Notes: generated by a model from the sequence alone, not told the origin. Positions 32,546-44,576 are shown, counted from the stretch's first letter. The stretch is 64,000 nucleotides of DNA from Emydura subglobosa (GCA_007922225.1 ML679956.1:69742111-69806110), one strand, 5' to 3'. Made by a program: numbers and translations.

Positions 32546-33455
32546 TTTTTAAATTGTTATTAAGCACTGCTAACATGCTCAGCTCTGTACAAGGCACAAC
32601 ATACAACAATCCTTTCTGCAGAGTTTATAGTCTGAATAAGACAAGCACAGAGTAGAAAGTCCAGAGGAATGAATAACTGAGGTTTCAAATAAAATTTCTG
32701 GGCTAGATCCTTTGGTTGGGGGTAGATCTGTGTAAGTCCAATTGAAATCGGTGGAGCTATACCACTTAAAAGTAGCCTGGATACGTGAGGTAGAAGTTTA
32801 GGAATATGAGATAAACAGAACATCTGCTTTTGTGTATTTCCTTGACAGGGGACTAAACTCTTCCAAATAAAGAAGTTTCGCTTGAAAGCTCAAGTCTGAA
32901 GACTGCCTTTGCTTTCATAACTGTGATACCTCATCCAGCAAGTGGCATGATCAGGGTCCTCTAAAGACTTCCACAATGGTGTAATGATAAATCCTCTAGA
33001 GTTAAGAACTATTTGTGCCACCACCTAAAAAGGTAGGAATGATTGTGATCATTCATTCTGTCTGAAGTTTATACATTAAAGGACTTAGCATTAGCCCTCC
33101 AGCGTGGTACATCCGTCTATCTTGCTTTTTGGAGAACTGCTTTCAGAAGTAGAAGATCTAGAATGGGACGGTGATGGAAAGTGATTGTTCAATAAAACAA
33201 AATCTCATGTATTATATGGTCAAGAAGAGACTAATAACTAGCTCTTGTAACCATATATGGTTACAGGAGCACTGACTTTATATTGCCACTGAAGCAGTCT
33301 CAGGGCTATATTTTCAAAAGTCACATGCTGTAAATTGTGACTGTACAATATGGAGGGGTTCCTATAATAAACTGACCAAGTGCATATGATCTTGTCTCCC
33401 ACTAATAGTCTGTCAGCTGCTGGGCCAGCCACTACTGTCTCACCCCCTAACACAT
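32546..33455. other. No gene recognised
   Basis: A palindromic-family remnant lies at 32698-32770 (gggctagatcctttgg, aattgaaatcggtggagctatacc). The rest is unique-looking. Confidence 0.4.
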
Positions 33456-33457
33456 TT

Positions 33458-33530
33458 CTCCTTTAGCTCAAGTGGTAGAGGCCTGAATTTTTGGTGCTGA
33501 ATGTTCCTAGGCTCAATCACTATTGTTGGC
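33458..33530 (+). mobile_element. tRNA-like SINE head fragment
   Basis: 'tagctcaagtggtagaggcctgaa...' contains a perfect A-box match (tagctcaagtg against TRGYNNANNNG). About 40 bp downstream is a degenerate B box (taggctcaatcac). The layout is that of a tRNA-derived SINE head. It cannot be a functional tRNA: the stems do not pair and there is no 3' acceptor. Confidence 0.45.
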
Positions 33531-34560
33531 ACAGGTATGTGGCCACGGTTCATTGCACATGTACAAATATGTCGTTGAATACAACATACCAATGTGTACA
33601 AGTACCTTTTCTGCATATGGTCTTCTAATCTGAGGCAACGTACATATAAGCATTATGTCTGTCAGAAAAATCTCACACACATGAGCAGCATGGAAGAGAA
33701 AACCCAGGATTTTTTTCTCCAAATACACCTGTACTACTTGAACAATACCAAAGTGTTAGCTTATTGTCTCTGTGAGCTGCCTTCCAGGCAGGGTAACACC
33801 TACCTTTCAGAGGCAATAACGCAGGTCTGACATTCCATCCCGTAGGGGGCAGTGGTACATGCTACAGCATGGGTACTTAACAGGCATAATTGAGGCTCTA
33901 ATTTGACAGCTCAGCTTTTGCTGTACAGGAAAGGCCATGGGGAATGGGATTCAAAAGATCCTCAGGCAGCTGAGAACATGAGTTAAGATGCTAATAGGGG
34001 CTTTGTTAAAACTGCTTCTAACTAAAAGCTGAAATCATTTGTGAAAGGGAAACCAATCTGATGATGTAATTTTTTTCTTCCCTTGGTGTTCAGCAACACG
34101 CCTGCCCCTTATCGGGTTTTAATTACACAGAGAATCCCTGCCCCAGCCCCCAAAATCAGAACTCACATTTAATCAAGATGGACTTGTCCCAGGATGCTAC
34201 AGGCAGATGTGTAGCAGTTCAGCACTCTTCCTTGCTGAGAATCAGGATTCCCTGGAGATGATCTTTTTTACTTTGTATTTATCATAATCCACACTGCTTG
34301 CAAACTTTCACATTTAATTACCTCTTCTTGAAACAATTAATAATTCATTTTTTTGGTTTAAAACAGCCATTTAAGTCATTCTGTGCAAACACTGAGTGAG
34401 TGTGTGTGTTTCTTGTATGTACAAAAAGTATGGTGAAGTTTAAAGTTACAGAACATATCAGTCACATATCTAGTGCAAGGAAGCTCTCAATCACGTTCAA
34501 CTGATGCAGTTATTTTTGGGTCATATTTTGGCACACTTACTTATGTTCAGAGCTAAAATA
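33531..34560. other. Repeat-poor DNA, possible conserved noncoding segment
   Basis: No gene. Segments 34064-34150 (gatgatgtaattttttt, gggttttaattacacag) and 34290-34390 (tttaattacctcttcttgaaacaattaataattc) are dense in TAATTA/ATTA cores, enhancer-like in appearance only. Confidence 0.25.
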
Positions 34561-34566
34561 AACCTT

Positions 34567-34640
34567 AAGGTCGGAAGGGACCATTATGATCACCTAGTCT
34601 GACCGTCTGTAAAAGATAGGCCAAATAATCTCACCCTCAT
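34567..34640 (-). mobile_element. CR1 3' tail fragment
   Basis: 'aaggtcggaagggaccattatgatcacctagtctgaccgtctgtaaaagataggcc' is the CR1 3' end in reverse orientation. Confidence 0.75.
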
Positions 34641-36798
34641 GCAAAATACTTTATACTGAAAGTAGACTAGTAATTTCAATCATCCCTGACTCTCAGAGGT
34701 AAGGCCCTGCTTGTCAGAGTAGTACCATTCAATGAGACTATCTGAGCAAGTTACTGTTCACCCAGTAGTTTGAGAATCATAATCTGGTCCATTGAAATTA
34801 GTGAGCCTACTTGAGATATACAGTAATCCTTAATGCAAGTAAGGATAGCAGAACACTTATTAATATGTACATTGTACAACATGCATTCTACATGTGAAAT
34901 GTTGGTATAGCACACAGCCTGGTCCCTCTACCATATCAGGGACAGTGTAGGATCCTACTGTACCACAGTTAAGGCCACCTCCAAAAGGAATCTGACAGAA
35001 ATATAGTAATTTCTAAGAGATGGGCCAAGAAACTGGAGCATGAGGTCTATATATTTTCAATTATGAGTTTAAGAGGTGAAGTTAGGGAACAAAACCAAAA
35101 TGTCATTAAGAAAAAGAAAGCTGATCTTGGCAAAAATAGCTATGTAAATAGTGTTAGAAAGTTGCATGTGACTGAGGAGTACTGAAGTGTCTTTAAAAAG
35201 GTTTGGCCCAACGCCACACAGGATAGCTGGAGAAGAATGAAAACAGAGACTAGCACACTACTGAGTTTTAATCCTATAAACTCACCTTACCTGTTCTCCG
35301 GTAACCTCCTTTTGCAGGTTAATGATTTTCTTTTGCATACCAAAGCAAATTTAACCATTCATCTATTCATGACATATGGTATATTTTGCAGTTATGGAAG
35401 CCAGTCTAGAGTGCATGAACTGACAGGCATTAGGCTCACAAACTCAACTGTTTCTTACTTGTCTGCCTGAGAAATTCTTCTACTAGAAAAGGGAACAACT
35501 GGAGAAGGACGGCAGCTTATGTTTGTTGTGTTATTTTTTCTTCGCTGCCAGAGCTTTAAATCATGTTTCAAAGAAAATGTTGGGTGTTTAAAGCCGTCCA
35601 CTTACTTAGCGTGTAGATGAAGAGTCTGGGAAGTACCACTACTGAAATAAAGGCTTCTGGTCTAGATTCATGATGTGAATTGTGGCAAGATGGTTTAAAC
35701 TTAACAGATTTAGGGCCAAATGTTGCAAATACTTATGCACTTGACTTTACTCATGGGAGTAGCTCAGTTGAAGAAATGGAGCTATTCCAGTGAGAAAAGA
35801 TAAACGTGCATAAATGACTAGAGCTCAGAGCTTTAGTGGTATAAATCTCTTTTCAGGAGACTATACCAGTTCATCAAATTAAGACTGCGGCAATACAAGT
35901 AAGTGCCCACCTGCCTCCCATTCAATTGGGCATGATTTTATCTGCCGCAGAGGCTGCAAGACCGCAGTTAGACGACACACCGCTGAGCTGGAGGTGGACA
36001 AGAGCAGTGCAGTGGGGGCCCTCAGAGGATCATCATTAAGGTAGGTAGTGGGGCAGGCTAAGTACTAGTAACAAAAGCCCGAAGAGTCAGGACTAGTGGC
36101 CATACCTCAGCTTTGCAGGTGCTTCAGATAATAAAATTTACCCCCAATTTCCAGTATTTCCTATGGGCAAGTCGTTGCTCACCCTACTTGCCCACAAATG
36201 GGGAGCCGAAAAGAGCAAAACATACTCGTGATTTTGCAGGGCTGCTACTCCCCTTCCCACCCAGGTGGGGGAGAGTGGATGGGCGGGGATTGGGGGGGAG
36301 CCTTGACTTTGCTCCTCCAACAAGCAGGCATGCACAGCTAAGCCAGCATGGAGAGGGAAGTAATCTGCGCCTGGTAAAGGGATGCCCCATATTACTGCCC
36401 TCCACCTCTTGGGCCAGGGCAGAGCAATCAGCCAAATCATGACTAATTAACAATTTGTTCTCTGGCCTGCTGTTGGGCCAGTGCCACTTTGTGCCAGCTT
36501 TCAACGGGGCAGGTTGCATTGTTACAATCTAGCCTTATATCAGGATTTCCTCAGTTGCTTACAATGTTGTGAGCGGTAACACTGGGATATCCAGTGCTGG
36601 GATAACTGCTGCGCATCACAGTGCCTGACTTGCACGGGGAGAGGTAAGCATCTTAGACTGGGATTCGCAAAAGCCTGCATGCTAGACAGGGAGCTGCCTA
36701 AACTGGCCAGTGGGAGATGCTGACCAGAGGGGCATGTGCTAAGCCCACCCGTCTTGCAGGTAGATACAGAGGAGGAGGACCTCCCACGTCACTTTGAC
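34641..36798. other. No gene recognised
   Basis: A palindromic-family remnant lies at 35711-35830 (gggccaaatgttgc, tactcatgggagtagctcagttgaag). Frames at 36113-36442 (plus) and 36138-36519 (minus) overlap in a GC-richer patch and have no domain. Confidence 0.4.
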
Positions 36799-36821
36799 TC
36801 TCTGAGAGAGAGAGAGACACA

Positions 36822-36861
<40 letters not shown>
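36799..36861. repeat. (GA)n-(CT)n microsatellite with mirror halves
   Basis: A run of GA (36804-36816) is followed by acacaca and then about 38 bases of CT (36824-36861). The GA and CT halves can pair, so a hairpin or H-DNA is possible. The alternating Arg-Glu / Leu-Ser strings in the overlapping frames come from this repeat. Confidence 0.9.
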
Positions 36862-36864
<3 letters not shown>

Positions 36865-37320
36865 GCCTGGTGGTTAAAGCACTCCCCTTGGAGGTGCAAG
36901 ACTCCGGCTCCAGCTCCCCCTGCTCCAATGAGTGTTTAATTAGTTATCCAGAGCGGAACAGATTCAACAGGAGCAACTGAGAAATCCCCCGTCAGACTAT
37001 CCCATAGCCCAGTGGTTGGGACACTCCCATGAAAAGTGATAGATCCATGTTGAAATCCCTTGCTTCCCCCCTTGGGGGGAAGTGGGGACATGAACTGGTG
37101 GTCTTCCACAACCCAGGAAAATACCATAACCTTTGGGCTAAATGTTATGAGGGAGGTCCCCCTCCTTTTCCTCCTCCAAAATGTGGTAGTGTATAGTGCA
37201 GAGTTATTGTTCCTGTACTTCCGGTTCAAAAGGAATGGCAAGATTCGGTACAGGGAGGAACCTGAATTTTCACACTGTCTTTCCATATCTCCTGCAGCTA
37301 TCTTTAGCATACTAGCCGCA
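36862..37320. mobile_element. Composite element with three tRNA-like modules
   Basis: It begins with tagcctggtggttaaagcactcccc (plus strand), one mismatch from an A box (36863-36873). Then comes unique wording 'ccaatgagtgtttaattagttatccagagcgg...caacaggagcaactgagaaatcccc'. A foldback pair of tRNA-like arms follows at 37005-37140. The three modules share the 'gtggttaaagcac/gtggttgggacac' head. No coding capacity and no defined target duplication. Confidence 0.5.
37005..37140. repeat. Foldback element with two tRNA-like arms
   Basis: Plus strand: perfect A box tagcccagtgg (37005-37015) and B-box-like tgttgaaatcc (37048-37058, 9/11). Minus strand: perfect A box TAGCCCAAAGG (37140-37130) and B-box-like AGTTCATGTCC (37096-37086, 9/11). 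The distance from A box to A box is 136 bp, close to the 127 and 131 bp of the copies at 12678 and 43023. Confidence 0.6.
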
Positions 37321-40065
37321 ACAAACTTCGAACTGGTACCTCTAAGGGTAATGAAAGTGCTCGCACTACCACATGTTCTTCAGAGGAAAAACACTATTGA
37401 AATAATAAACATGTTGGGTTTTCCTCCCAACAGTCTGTGACCCGATGTGACAAGGGAGGTCTAAGAAGGGAGACCTTTGGCATCGTGTTTTCGTCCTTTT
37501 GCAAATGCAAAAATTGTGTCTTCATCTCTTTTGCAAACATCTGCGGGCTGGTTTTGCACACGAGAAGCCTCTTCAGTTCCCTCCCCCACAAGTTCAGCCA
37601 CACAAAAGGCACCTTTCATTTAAGCTGTGGGTGAAGCCTGGCCAATGCTGACTGAGAGTTTCAGCTCCCAGAAAGGCAGCTGGGGTATGCCCTATCCCTC
37701 CCAAAGCACCAAAATGTGGGCCCAATTCAGCATTACCCTGAACCTTGTGTAGTGATCTGCCCCAGTGCTAAGTGGGCGTACAATTCTGCATGTTCAGAAT
37801 GGCAGCGCTCATTTTGCTGGGGTGCAAATGACTCCAAGGAGCAGGAGGAGGGTCACTTGGGGCCTCTCGCTGTATCTGCAACTAAACCAGAATTCTATTC
37901 CTGTCCACCTTGCCAGCAACACTCAACCCTCCCCTTTACACGGCGACGAATGACTGCACAGGATGACACACTGTGGAACAGTAGGTCCCTCATTCCCCCA
38001 CGTGGTGTTTCTCTGATGTAAATCTGTGTAGCTGCATTGAAATAAGGAGCCAAGCCAATTCGCCCCAGCTGAGATTTTTGGCCCCTATGCTGTATGTAGT
38101 CTGCATTATTGCCCATCTTAACCCAGTTCCTTATTACATGGCCTTGTGGGAACAGGCCTTTAATTTCAAACCATATGTGTTTTAATTGCCTTCTGGCTTT
38201 CCATGCCATTTGGCAAATGTACAAAAGGAGGTTGTAAGAGCTTTTATGGGAGTAAAATGATATAATGAATCACTAATATATATAAAAAAGACAGACCACT
38301 GTACTAATGGGGGATTAGAAAGTTGTTTTGTCCATGGATGGTTTTTAATAATTAATTTATCACTAGGCATCTCAGAAATGACTGAAAAATCCTTTTCTCT
38401 CCATGAATTCGCTCCCTCACTAAGAGATGGCTTTCCTTGCTAATAGTTATATCCCCTTTCAGAGCTACAGCTGTTGGAAAATAGATTTTACAATGATGGT
38501 TTCACTCCTTTTTTTCTTTTAGGGATTTCAGTTGTAGCTTTTAGACGATAACACTGAAGTCTTAAAGGACAGCATCAGCTCCAGTAGGGCCAAGAGTGAA
38601 CATAGTCTCTGCTCCTGTTGATACTCAAGAGACTTAAGGCCAAACTTCCTGCCCCAGTGCCAGCCTTTTGGCACAAAGAGGCAATAATCTGCCCCTTTGA
38701 GAATGTGGGTAGGAAAGGGCTGTCAGGTGGCATGCTGCTAGCAGAATGGGCCCCTTAGCGAACTCGTCCCACTAGAGGGGCATGTTGGGGAGGGACGGAG
38801 CCAACAAACAGCTGCCAAAACAGCCAACTGTCAAAATATACATCAGGGGCAGGTCACTTTGGCTCCCTGACAGTCCCTCTCCAGGGCCTGATGCTCAGCA
38901 GATCATAGTGCAGGAGGGAATCTAGCTCCTAGGTAATAACCAGCTTGTGTGATGGAGACTTGTTCAGCTAAATCTGCCATGCGTTTCATAGCTGAATAGA
39001 TTCCCTCCCTTCAGAAAAAAAATTAAGCAAACATATCACTTAGCATAGGTCCTACATAAAAACAGTGTCATGCTGTCAAAGCACACTTTCAGTGTTTTGT
39101 TTATTTGTTTGAATTGGACTACGGACGTTGTCTTTAAACCATATTCTCTAGAAGCAACATTTAAAAACCAATTTTGGAAGGAAGACCACATTTCCATTTA
39201 AAATACACAACTTTTAAAGTATGTTAAATTTCAGGTTAAAACAGACTCAGCTTAGCATAGTTGTTTTAAATTCCAAGATGAGGCTATGGTTGCTACATTT
39301 GACCTACTTATACTCTAACTTCATTATAATCTCTGTGCAGTTGAAAACCATGAATAAACAGAACTTTGCAAACCCTGCAGTGTTTGACTCATGATGACTT
39401 TCCTACACTGAACCCTGGAGTTTGGTTCACTGCATCTGCAGACGCTGATTTGCTTCCACGTTTGCTGAAAGGTTGGAGTTCAATGAATTCCAGCTTCCAA
39501 CAGGGAAAATTCCCCTCTCCAGGATTCCCTTTCCTGCCCCCCACACCAAACAAGCCCCAACCTCTCCCTCTTGCCAAAAACAGGTTTAAGATAAGGGGTA
39601 GGCCCCTGAGCTTTCTGAGGGATGGAAACAGTTTGAATAGCTGGTAGTTTTGGCAGTGAGTGTTATTTGTGTTGATGCCTTCTGCATACTGAACAGCATG
39701 TTTTGGAAAAGGGTAGAGGGGATGTTTTCAGCGTTGTGCACAGCTCTGGGCACATGCACACACCACAAAACCACATCCTGCTGCTGGATTGCTTTGCAGT
39801 ATACTACATTTGCTTGCACATTATATTGCAACAAATACATTGCGCTTCATAAAATTAGAACTGTGAGCTAGACTGAAACTTTGAAAGTCACAGGCCTTAC
39901 ATATTTTTCTTATTAGTTTAATCTGATTGATCCGAAGACATGGAACAGATTGGCTTTTGGGTTAATGCCCTTAGGGAAAGGTGGAAGGGGATGAAGCAAG
40001 TCGAAAAACTGTCTCCAAGTGTGCCATCAAAACGGGAGAAATCTTGAAAATGTCAATACACATTG
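37321..40065. other. No gene recognised
   Basis: A palindromic-repeat remnant lies at 38018-38080 (atgtaaatctgtgtagctgcattgaaat). The segment 38140-38560 is AT-rich and repeat-free (gtgttttaattgcc, ttaataattaatttatcac) and could be conserved noncoding DNA. Frames such as 37060-37440 and 37716-38021 lack domains. Confidence 0.35.
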
Positions 40066-40155
40066 AGTCATAGAGTCTACGGTCAGTAAGGATCAACAGA
40101 TCATCTAGTCTGACCCCGTGTGTATCACAAACCACCACCACCTATACGCTAAGCC
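40066..40155 (-). mobile_element. CR1 3' tail fragment
   Basis: 'gagtcatagagtctacggtcagtaaggatcaacagatcatctagtctgaccccgtgtgtatcacaaacc' is the CR1 3' end of the 'agatcatctagtctgacc' subfamily in reverse orientation. Confidence 0.75.
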
Positions 40156-42758
40156 CTTTGCATGTATAATTACCTACCTGATGCACATTCAGCTACCTTT
40201 TGCTTAGGCACAACTGTATATCTTACAGACCTCTTTAGTGCTTATTTTAAAAAAGTATGAGTTGAATCTACACTTTCTTTGGAATCTTCTCCCAGTAGGC
40301 ACCAGAAATACCTGGTGTTCCATAATGGGCAGTTGGTAACTCAGCACGATAAACTACAGTCCATTTACTTGTTAAATAACTCAAATTACAGTTAACCTGT
40401 CTTAAGCCACCCCTCAGATAATGGTCCCCAACCCCCAAAGGTCAGCCCCTTATTAGAGATGACCTCTGAATAATGATGGAGGAGAATTGTACTTGTATAT
40501 TTGTATATTTCAATAAAGGTTTGAATGATAAAGCTATGTGAAATTCATTTATTATATACTAGCTACTCATTTGAGACCCAGCAATCTCTGGCTACTAAAG
40601 CTTCTATACGTTAAAAAACTAGAACCCTAGCAGTTCTAAAATGGCAAATCTTACCTCAATTTATTTAATCTAGAGTAAAGCTGTTAAATATTTGATTTTA
40701 TAATACCGATTAAACAAGCAGTTCTGGAAGGCAAAATGTAATTCAGTATTTGCCAGAGTTTCTTTCATTTACAGGGATTTTTGATGAAGTGGTGAATTTA
40801 AACCTTGAGAGTTTCGTGGTAGGTAAACTTGTACTCACATTGAAAAATAATCATTTGTTTCAAGGCCAGTTATGCCAATGCCTTGGGGAGTGCAGAATTA
40901 GTTAGTTGCTGTCTTGGGACCTAATCACCGTGATTTTAGCCACAATGTTTAATGATGTTGCTACAGTAACCTGACATGGTTACTGCATGGTCTTGATGCT
41001 GCTAAATTATTTCAAATGTTGACGCTGACTTTACAAAACAGGAATATTCAGAATCTATGGACCAAGTTTAGCTATTTTACACCAATGTAAATCAGATGTA
41101 ATTTTACTGAATTTTTACTGTAATTTTACTAGTGCTTTGCACTGGTATAACAGCAGAATTTGGCTTTAAGATACAAAGAAAACTTGTAAACTGTTTGCAA
41201 TCAGTAATAATAAAGCACTACCATAATCCTTACAGTAATAGTGCTAGGTCTCACAGAGACAGAATCTGTTCCAGAACAGCTGCATATCAGCTCATCGTGG
41301 AAAGAAATAAAGTAAATATTTTGCAAGGCAGCATGTGTGACGTAGATTTAAAAAAAAAATGGTTTTCAGATTAGCCAAATACACGTTTCCCTCCATGAAC
41401 AGGTTCTCCTAATTGTGGAACATTTGCTCTGGAGATGGAGATCTTTGTTGATTTCAAACTGCATGCTTGCTAATCCTGCTTCCTTGTAAATATATTGGCA
41501 GGAAATACAAGTCCATTAAGATTTGCATTTAATATTTACAAATCCCTATTTATCTCTAAATGCCCTTCCATCTCTTTCTGAGTTCCTCCATCATTTTCTA
41601 CCTGTCTGCCTCTATTCATATTTCAAGTTGGGATATGATAATGTTTGCAAGAACCTGATGGTGGTTTGGGTTTTCTCAAAGCCTCTAAAACACCTTTATT
41701 ACTTTCAAGTGTTGCAAAACACTGTGTGTCCCTTCACTTAAGCCTCTGTTTTTTCAAGGGGAACGCCGTTAGCTATAATATTTCCAACCAAATGAAAACC
41801 TGTATGGTGTAAACTGCATACTGCAATTTGTACTCTTCTCCTGGAACTGTTAGGGGTCTGACAATAATAAAAGTAGACAGAAGCCCAGACCTCATGTTTT
41901 ATCAGAGCCCCAATGGATCTTGCACCTTAAGTGATTGAGGTTCTAGTCTAAATCTCAAGCCAAGTGGTCTGAGTTTGTTCCATATTTGGCAAAACAAGTT
42001 CTCCTCATTAGCCTGGACATTTGGGTTAGTTATATGCTCATAATCATAGGCTCTGGTCCTGTAATTGAATCCATGTGGACCCCCAATGGGAGCAGGAGTT
42101 TCCTTGACAGACCTCATTGTAGGATTAGGGTCATAGAAAGTACAGCCAGAGGAGATCCCCTGGCTCGACCAGTCTGAGTTGATTCATTGTGCAGAACTAC
42201 TCCCCTCCAGCACATGCAGCCAGTGAATTCAGACCGGTACAAGGCCTGGTTGAATAGAGAAGTTCAATTACAGAATTCACACGGAGACGCCGCACTTTGT
42301 ACATTAGCCTCTTACAGCATCGAGTACAATATTAAGCACCCAAGGGGGATATTGTTAGTGAATGCATCCTTTTTAGCGTTAACATGGAACTTGTGTGCAA
42401 AATTTTGCAGGCTCCGTTGAAGAGGCTGTTGAAAACATTGCCTGACTGGTCGTGAAAATCCATGGACAGAGCAACCCTGGTGGCGTGGCTTCCAAAATGC
42501 ACACTGGCCAGAGAGCTGTGAGAATAGACAGCAGAGACCTTGTAGATCTCAAGTCTAGGGAACACTTATCTTCAATCCACGTAGGTTCCTGGTATCCACC
42601 CAGTGGTGGGCCGCACGACAGGCTGTGGCCCATGCTGCCAAAGCTCCTACAATGCAAATGCACTCTGTGATGAAGTCACAGAACAAGGCAACGGAGACAG
42701 TGCTGCTTCCTTCACTTTTGCCTCCTAGAAATGCACACCATACGCAGAGCACTAGAGA
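40156..42758. other. No gene recognised
   Basis: A palindromic-family copy lies at 41057-41160 (ttttacaccaatgtaaatcag). The patch 40383-40500 (ttaagccacccctcagataatgg, ccccttattagagatgacc) may be an old DNA-transposon remnant. Frames at 41132-41374, 41523-41741 and 42187-42670 show no domain. Confidence 0.35.
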
Positions 42759-42759
42759 G

Positions 42760-43276
42760 CAGAGCTGGCTGGGAATTTTTCGACTGAAATGTTTTTAATT
42801 GGAACGTGTCAATTTATCAGAACTGAGCTTATTCTCAGAGACAGGCCGTTTTAAGACCTTCGTAGGCCCTAGGCACGCTTGCTTTCGTAGGCCCCCTGAC
42901 TGAAATAACTAATTTGATGTTAAGCTATTAAAGGGTTGGTTTCAAAAAAGCTTTTGTTGGGAAAGTTTTTCCAGGTCCACAATGGAATTTCTGATGAGAG
43001 AGTCTCACTGAAGGATAAGCTTTAGCTTAGTGGTTAAGACACTCACTTTAGTGCTGGGACACTCAGATTCAAGTCCTTGCTCTGAAGCAGGTAGAACAGG
43101 GACTTGAAGCAGGCTCTCGCATGTTCCAGCAGAGTGTCCTAACCACTGGGCTAGTGGCTAATCTGGGGCAGCTTCTGAAAACTTCAAAATGTCTCAGTTT
43201 TGTCTCAATGTGAAAAATTTTCAAAATCCCCATTTTTTTGCAGGGCTGGAGAACTATTTCCTACCCAGCTCTATTA
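42760..43276. mobile_element. Inverted-repeat element (AGAGCTGG ends) with a tRNA-like palindromic core
   Basis: The left end is agagctggctgggaatttttcg. The right end is ggagaactatttcctacccagctct, whose reverse complement reads AGAGCTGGGTAGGAAA, so the first 8 bases match exactly and the next 8 partly. The interior includes a 'gactgaaatgtttttaattgg' start and a 'gtctcaatgtgaaaaattttcaaaatcccc' end, typical of this abundant turtle family. The tRNA-like palindrome lies inside. There is no transposase and no convincing target duplication (flanks match 5 of 8). Confidence 0.55.
43023..43153. repeat. Foldback element with two well-preserved tRNA-like arms
   Basis: Plus strand: perfect A box tagcttagtgg (43023-43033) and B-box-like gattcaagtcc (43066-43076, one mismatch). 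Minus strand: perfect A box TAGCCCAGTGG (43153-43143) and B-box-like GCTTCAAGTCC (43110-43100, one mismatch). A-to-B spacing is about 32 bp on each side, within the pol III type 2 promoter range. The two modules converge toward a 23-bp centre. This is the best preserved of three copies in the window. Confidence 0.65.
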
Positions 43277-43378
43277 AATAGTATCTGTGCCCCAATTTCC
43301 CTGACCTGTTAGCTGTCCTGTTTGTACAGAGCTGATCTTATGGGGAAGCTACCAAACAGCTGCTCTTCCCCGCTCTAT

Positions 43379-44533
43379 TATCATAGAATAGAATCATAGA
43401 ATATTAGAGTTGGAAGGGACCTCAGGAGGTCATCTAGTCCAACCCCCTGCTCAAAGCAGGACTAACCTCAGCTATATCATCCCAACCAGGGCTTTGTCAA
43501 GCCTCAGCTTAAAAACCTCTAAGGATGGAGATTCCACCACCTCCCTAGGTAACCCATTCCAGTGCTTCACCACCCTCCTAGTAAAAAACTTTTTCCTAAT
43601 GTCCAACCTAGACCTCCCGCCCTGCAACTTGAGACTGTTGCTCCTTGTTCTGTCATCTGCCACCACCGAGAACAGCCTAGCCCCATCCTCCCTGGAACCC
43701 CCTTTCAGGTAGTTAAAGGCTGCTATCAAATCCCCCCTCATTCTTCTCTTTTGCAGACTAAACAAGCCCAGTTGCCTCAGCCTCTCCTCATAAGTCCTGT
43801 GCTCCAGCCCCCTAATCATTTTGGTTGCCCTCCGCTGCACTCTCTCTAATTTGTCCACATCCTTTTTGTAGTGGGGGGCCCAAAACTGGACACAATATTC
43901 CAAATGCGGCCTCACCAATGCCGATTAGAGGGGAATAATCACTTCCCGTGACCTGCTGGCATGCCCCTCCTAATGCAGCCCAATATGCCATTAGCCTTCT
44001 TGACAACCAGGGCACACTGCTGACTCATATCCAGCTTTTTATCCACTGTAACCCCCAGGTCCTTTTCTGCAGAGCTGCTGCCTAGCTCGTCGGTCCCCAG
44101 TCTATAGCTGTGCATGGGATTCTTCCTTCCTAAGTGGAGGACTCTGCACTTGTCCTTGTTGAACCTCATTAGGTTTCTTTTGGCCCAATCCTCCAGTTTG
44201 TTTAGGTCACTCTGTATCCTATCCCTACCTCCAGGGTATCTACCACTCCCCCCAGCTTAGTGTCGTCCGCAAACTTGCTGAGGGTACAATCTATCCCATC
44301 CTCCAGATCATTAATAAAGATGTTGAACAAAACCAGCCCCAGGACCGACCCCTGGGGAACTCCGCTTGTGACCGGTTGCCAGCTAGACATGGAGCCATTG
44401 ATCACTACTCGTTGAGCCTTATGATCTAGCCAGTTCTCTATCCATTTTATAGTCCATTCATCCAACCCATACTTCTTTAACTTGCTGATAAGAATACTGT
44501 GTGAGACAGTATCAAAAGCTTTGCTAAAGTCCC
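43379..44533 (-). mobile_element. CR1 LINE, best-preserved copy, 5'-truncated
   Basis: The 3' end is tcatagaatagaatcatagaat (43380-43402), the CR1 octamer repeat. The tail 'gagttggaagggacctcaggaggtcatctagtcc' follows, then a continuous RT 3' half in reverse orientation to about 44533. Beyond that (ctattagccccctgc...) homology stops inside the RT '[10 protein letters not shown]' region. Sequence decay is slight compared with other CR1s here, so it is probably one of the younger insertions. Confidence 0.92.
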
Positions 44534-44576
44534 CTACTATTAGCCCCCTGCAACTCCATAGTAGGCTCCACTCCAT
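43472..44576 (-). pseudogene. CR1 reverse transcriptase 3' half, two frameshifts
   Basis: Three frames run in order on the minus strand. In 44576-44202: [20 protein letters not shown], the PQGSVLG motif and the catalytic FADD. In 44169-43939: [17 protein letters not shown] and [18 protein letters not shown]. In 43918-43472: [30 protein letters not shown] and [17 protein letters not shown]. One frameshift lies near 44232 (after the TKLGGVVDT phrase) and one between about 43920 and 43940. The endonuclease and the RT fingers are absent because of 5' truncation. No activity is possible from this copy. Confidence 0.9.

Noticed and set aside
33458..33530. Possible functional tRNA gene
   Set aside because: A perfect A box is present, but the B box is degraded and acceptor and anticodon stems do not pair. 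It fits a SINE head better.
36698..36939. Frames with Arg-Glu or Leu-Ser repeats
   Set aside because: They are translations of the (GA)n/(CT)n microsatellite.
43023..43153. Two genuine tRNA genes facing each other
   Set aside because: A and B boxes are good, but no cloverleaf stems or T-loop pairing are visible. The same mirrored unit recurs at other sites, so it is a repeat.
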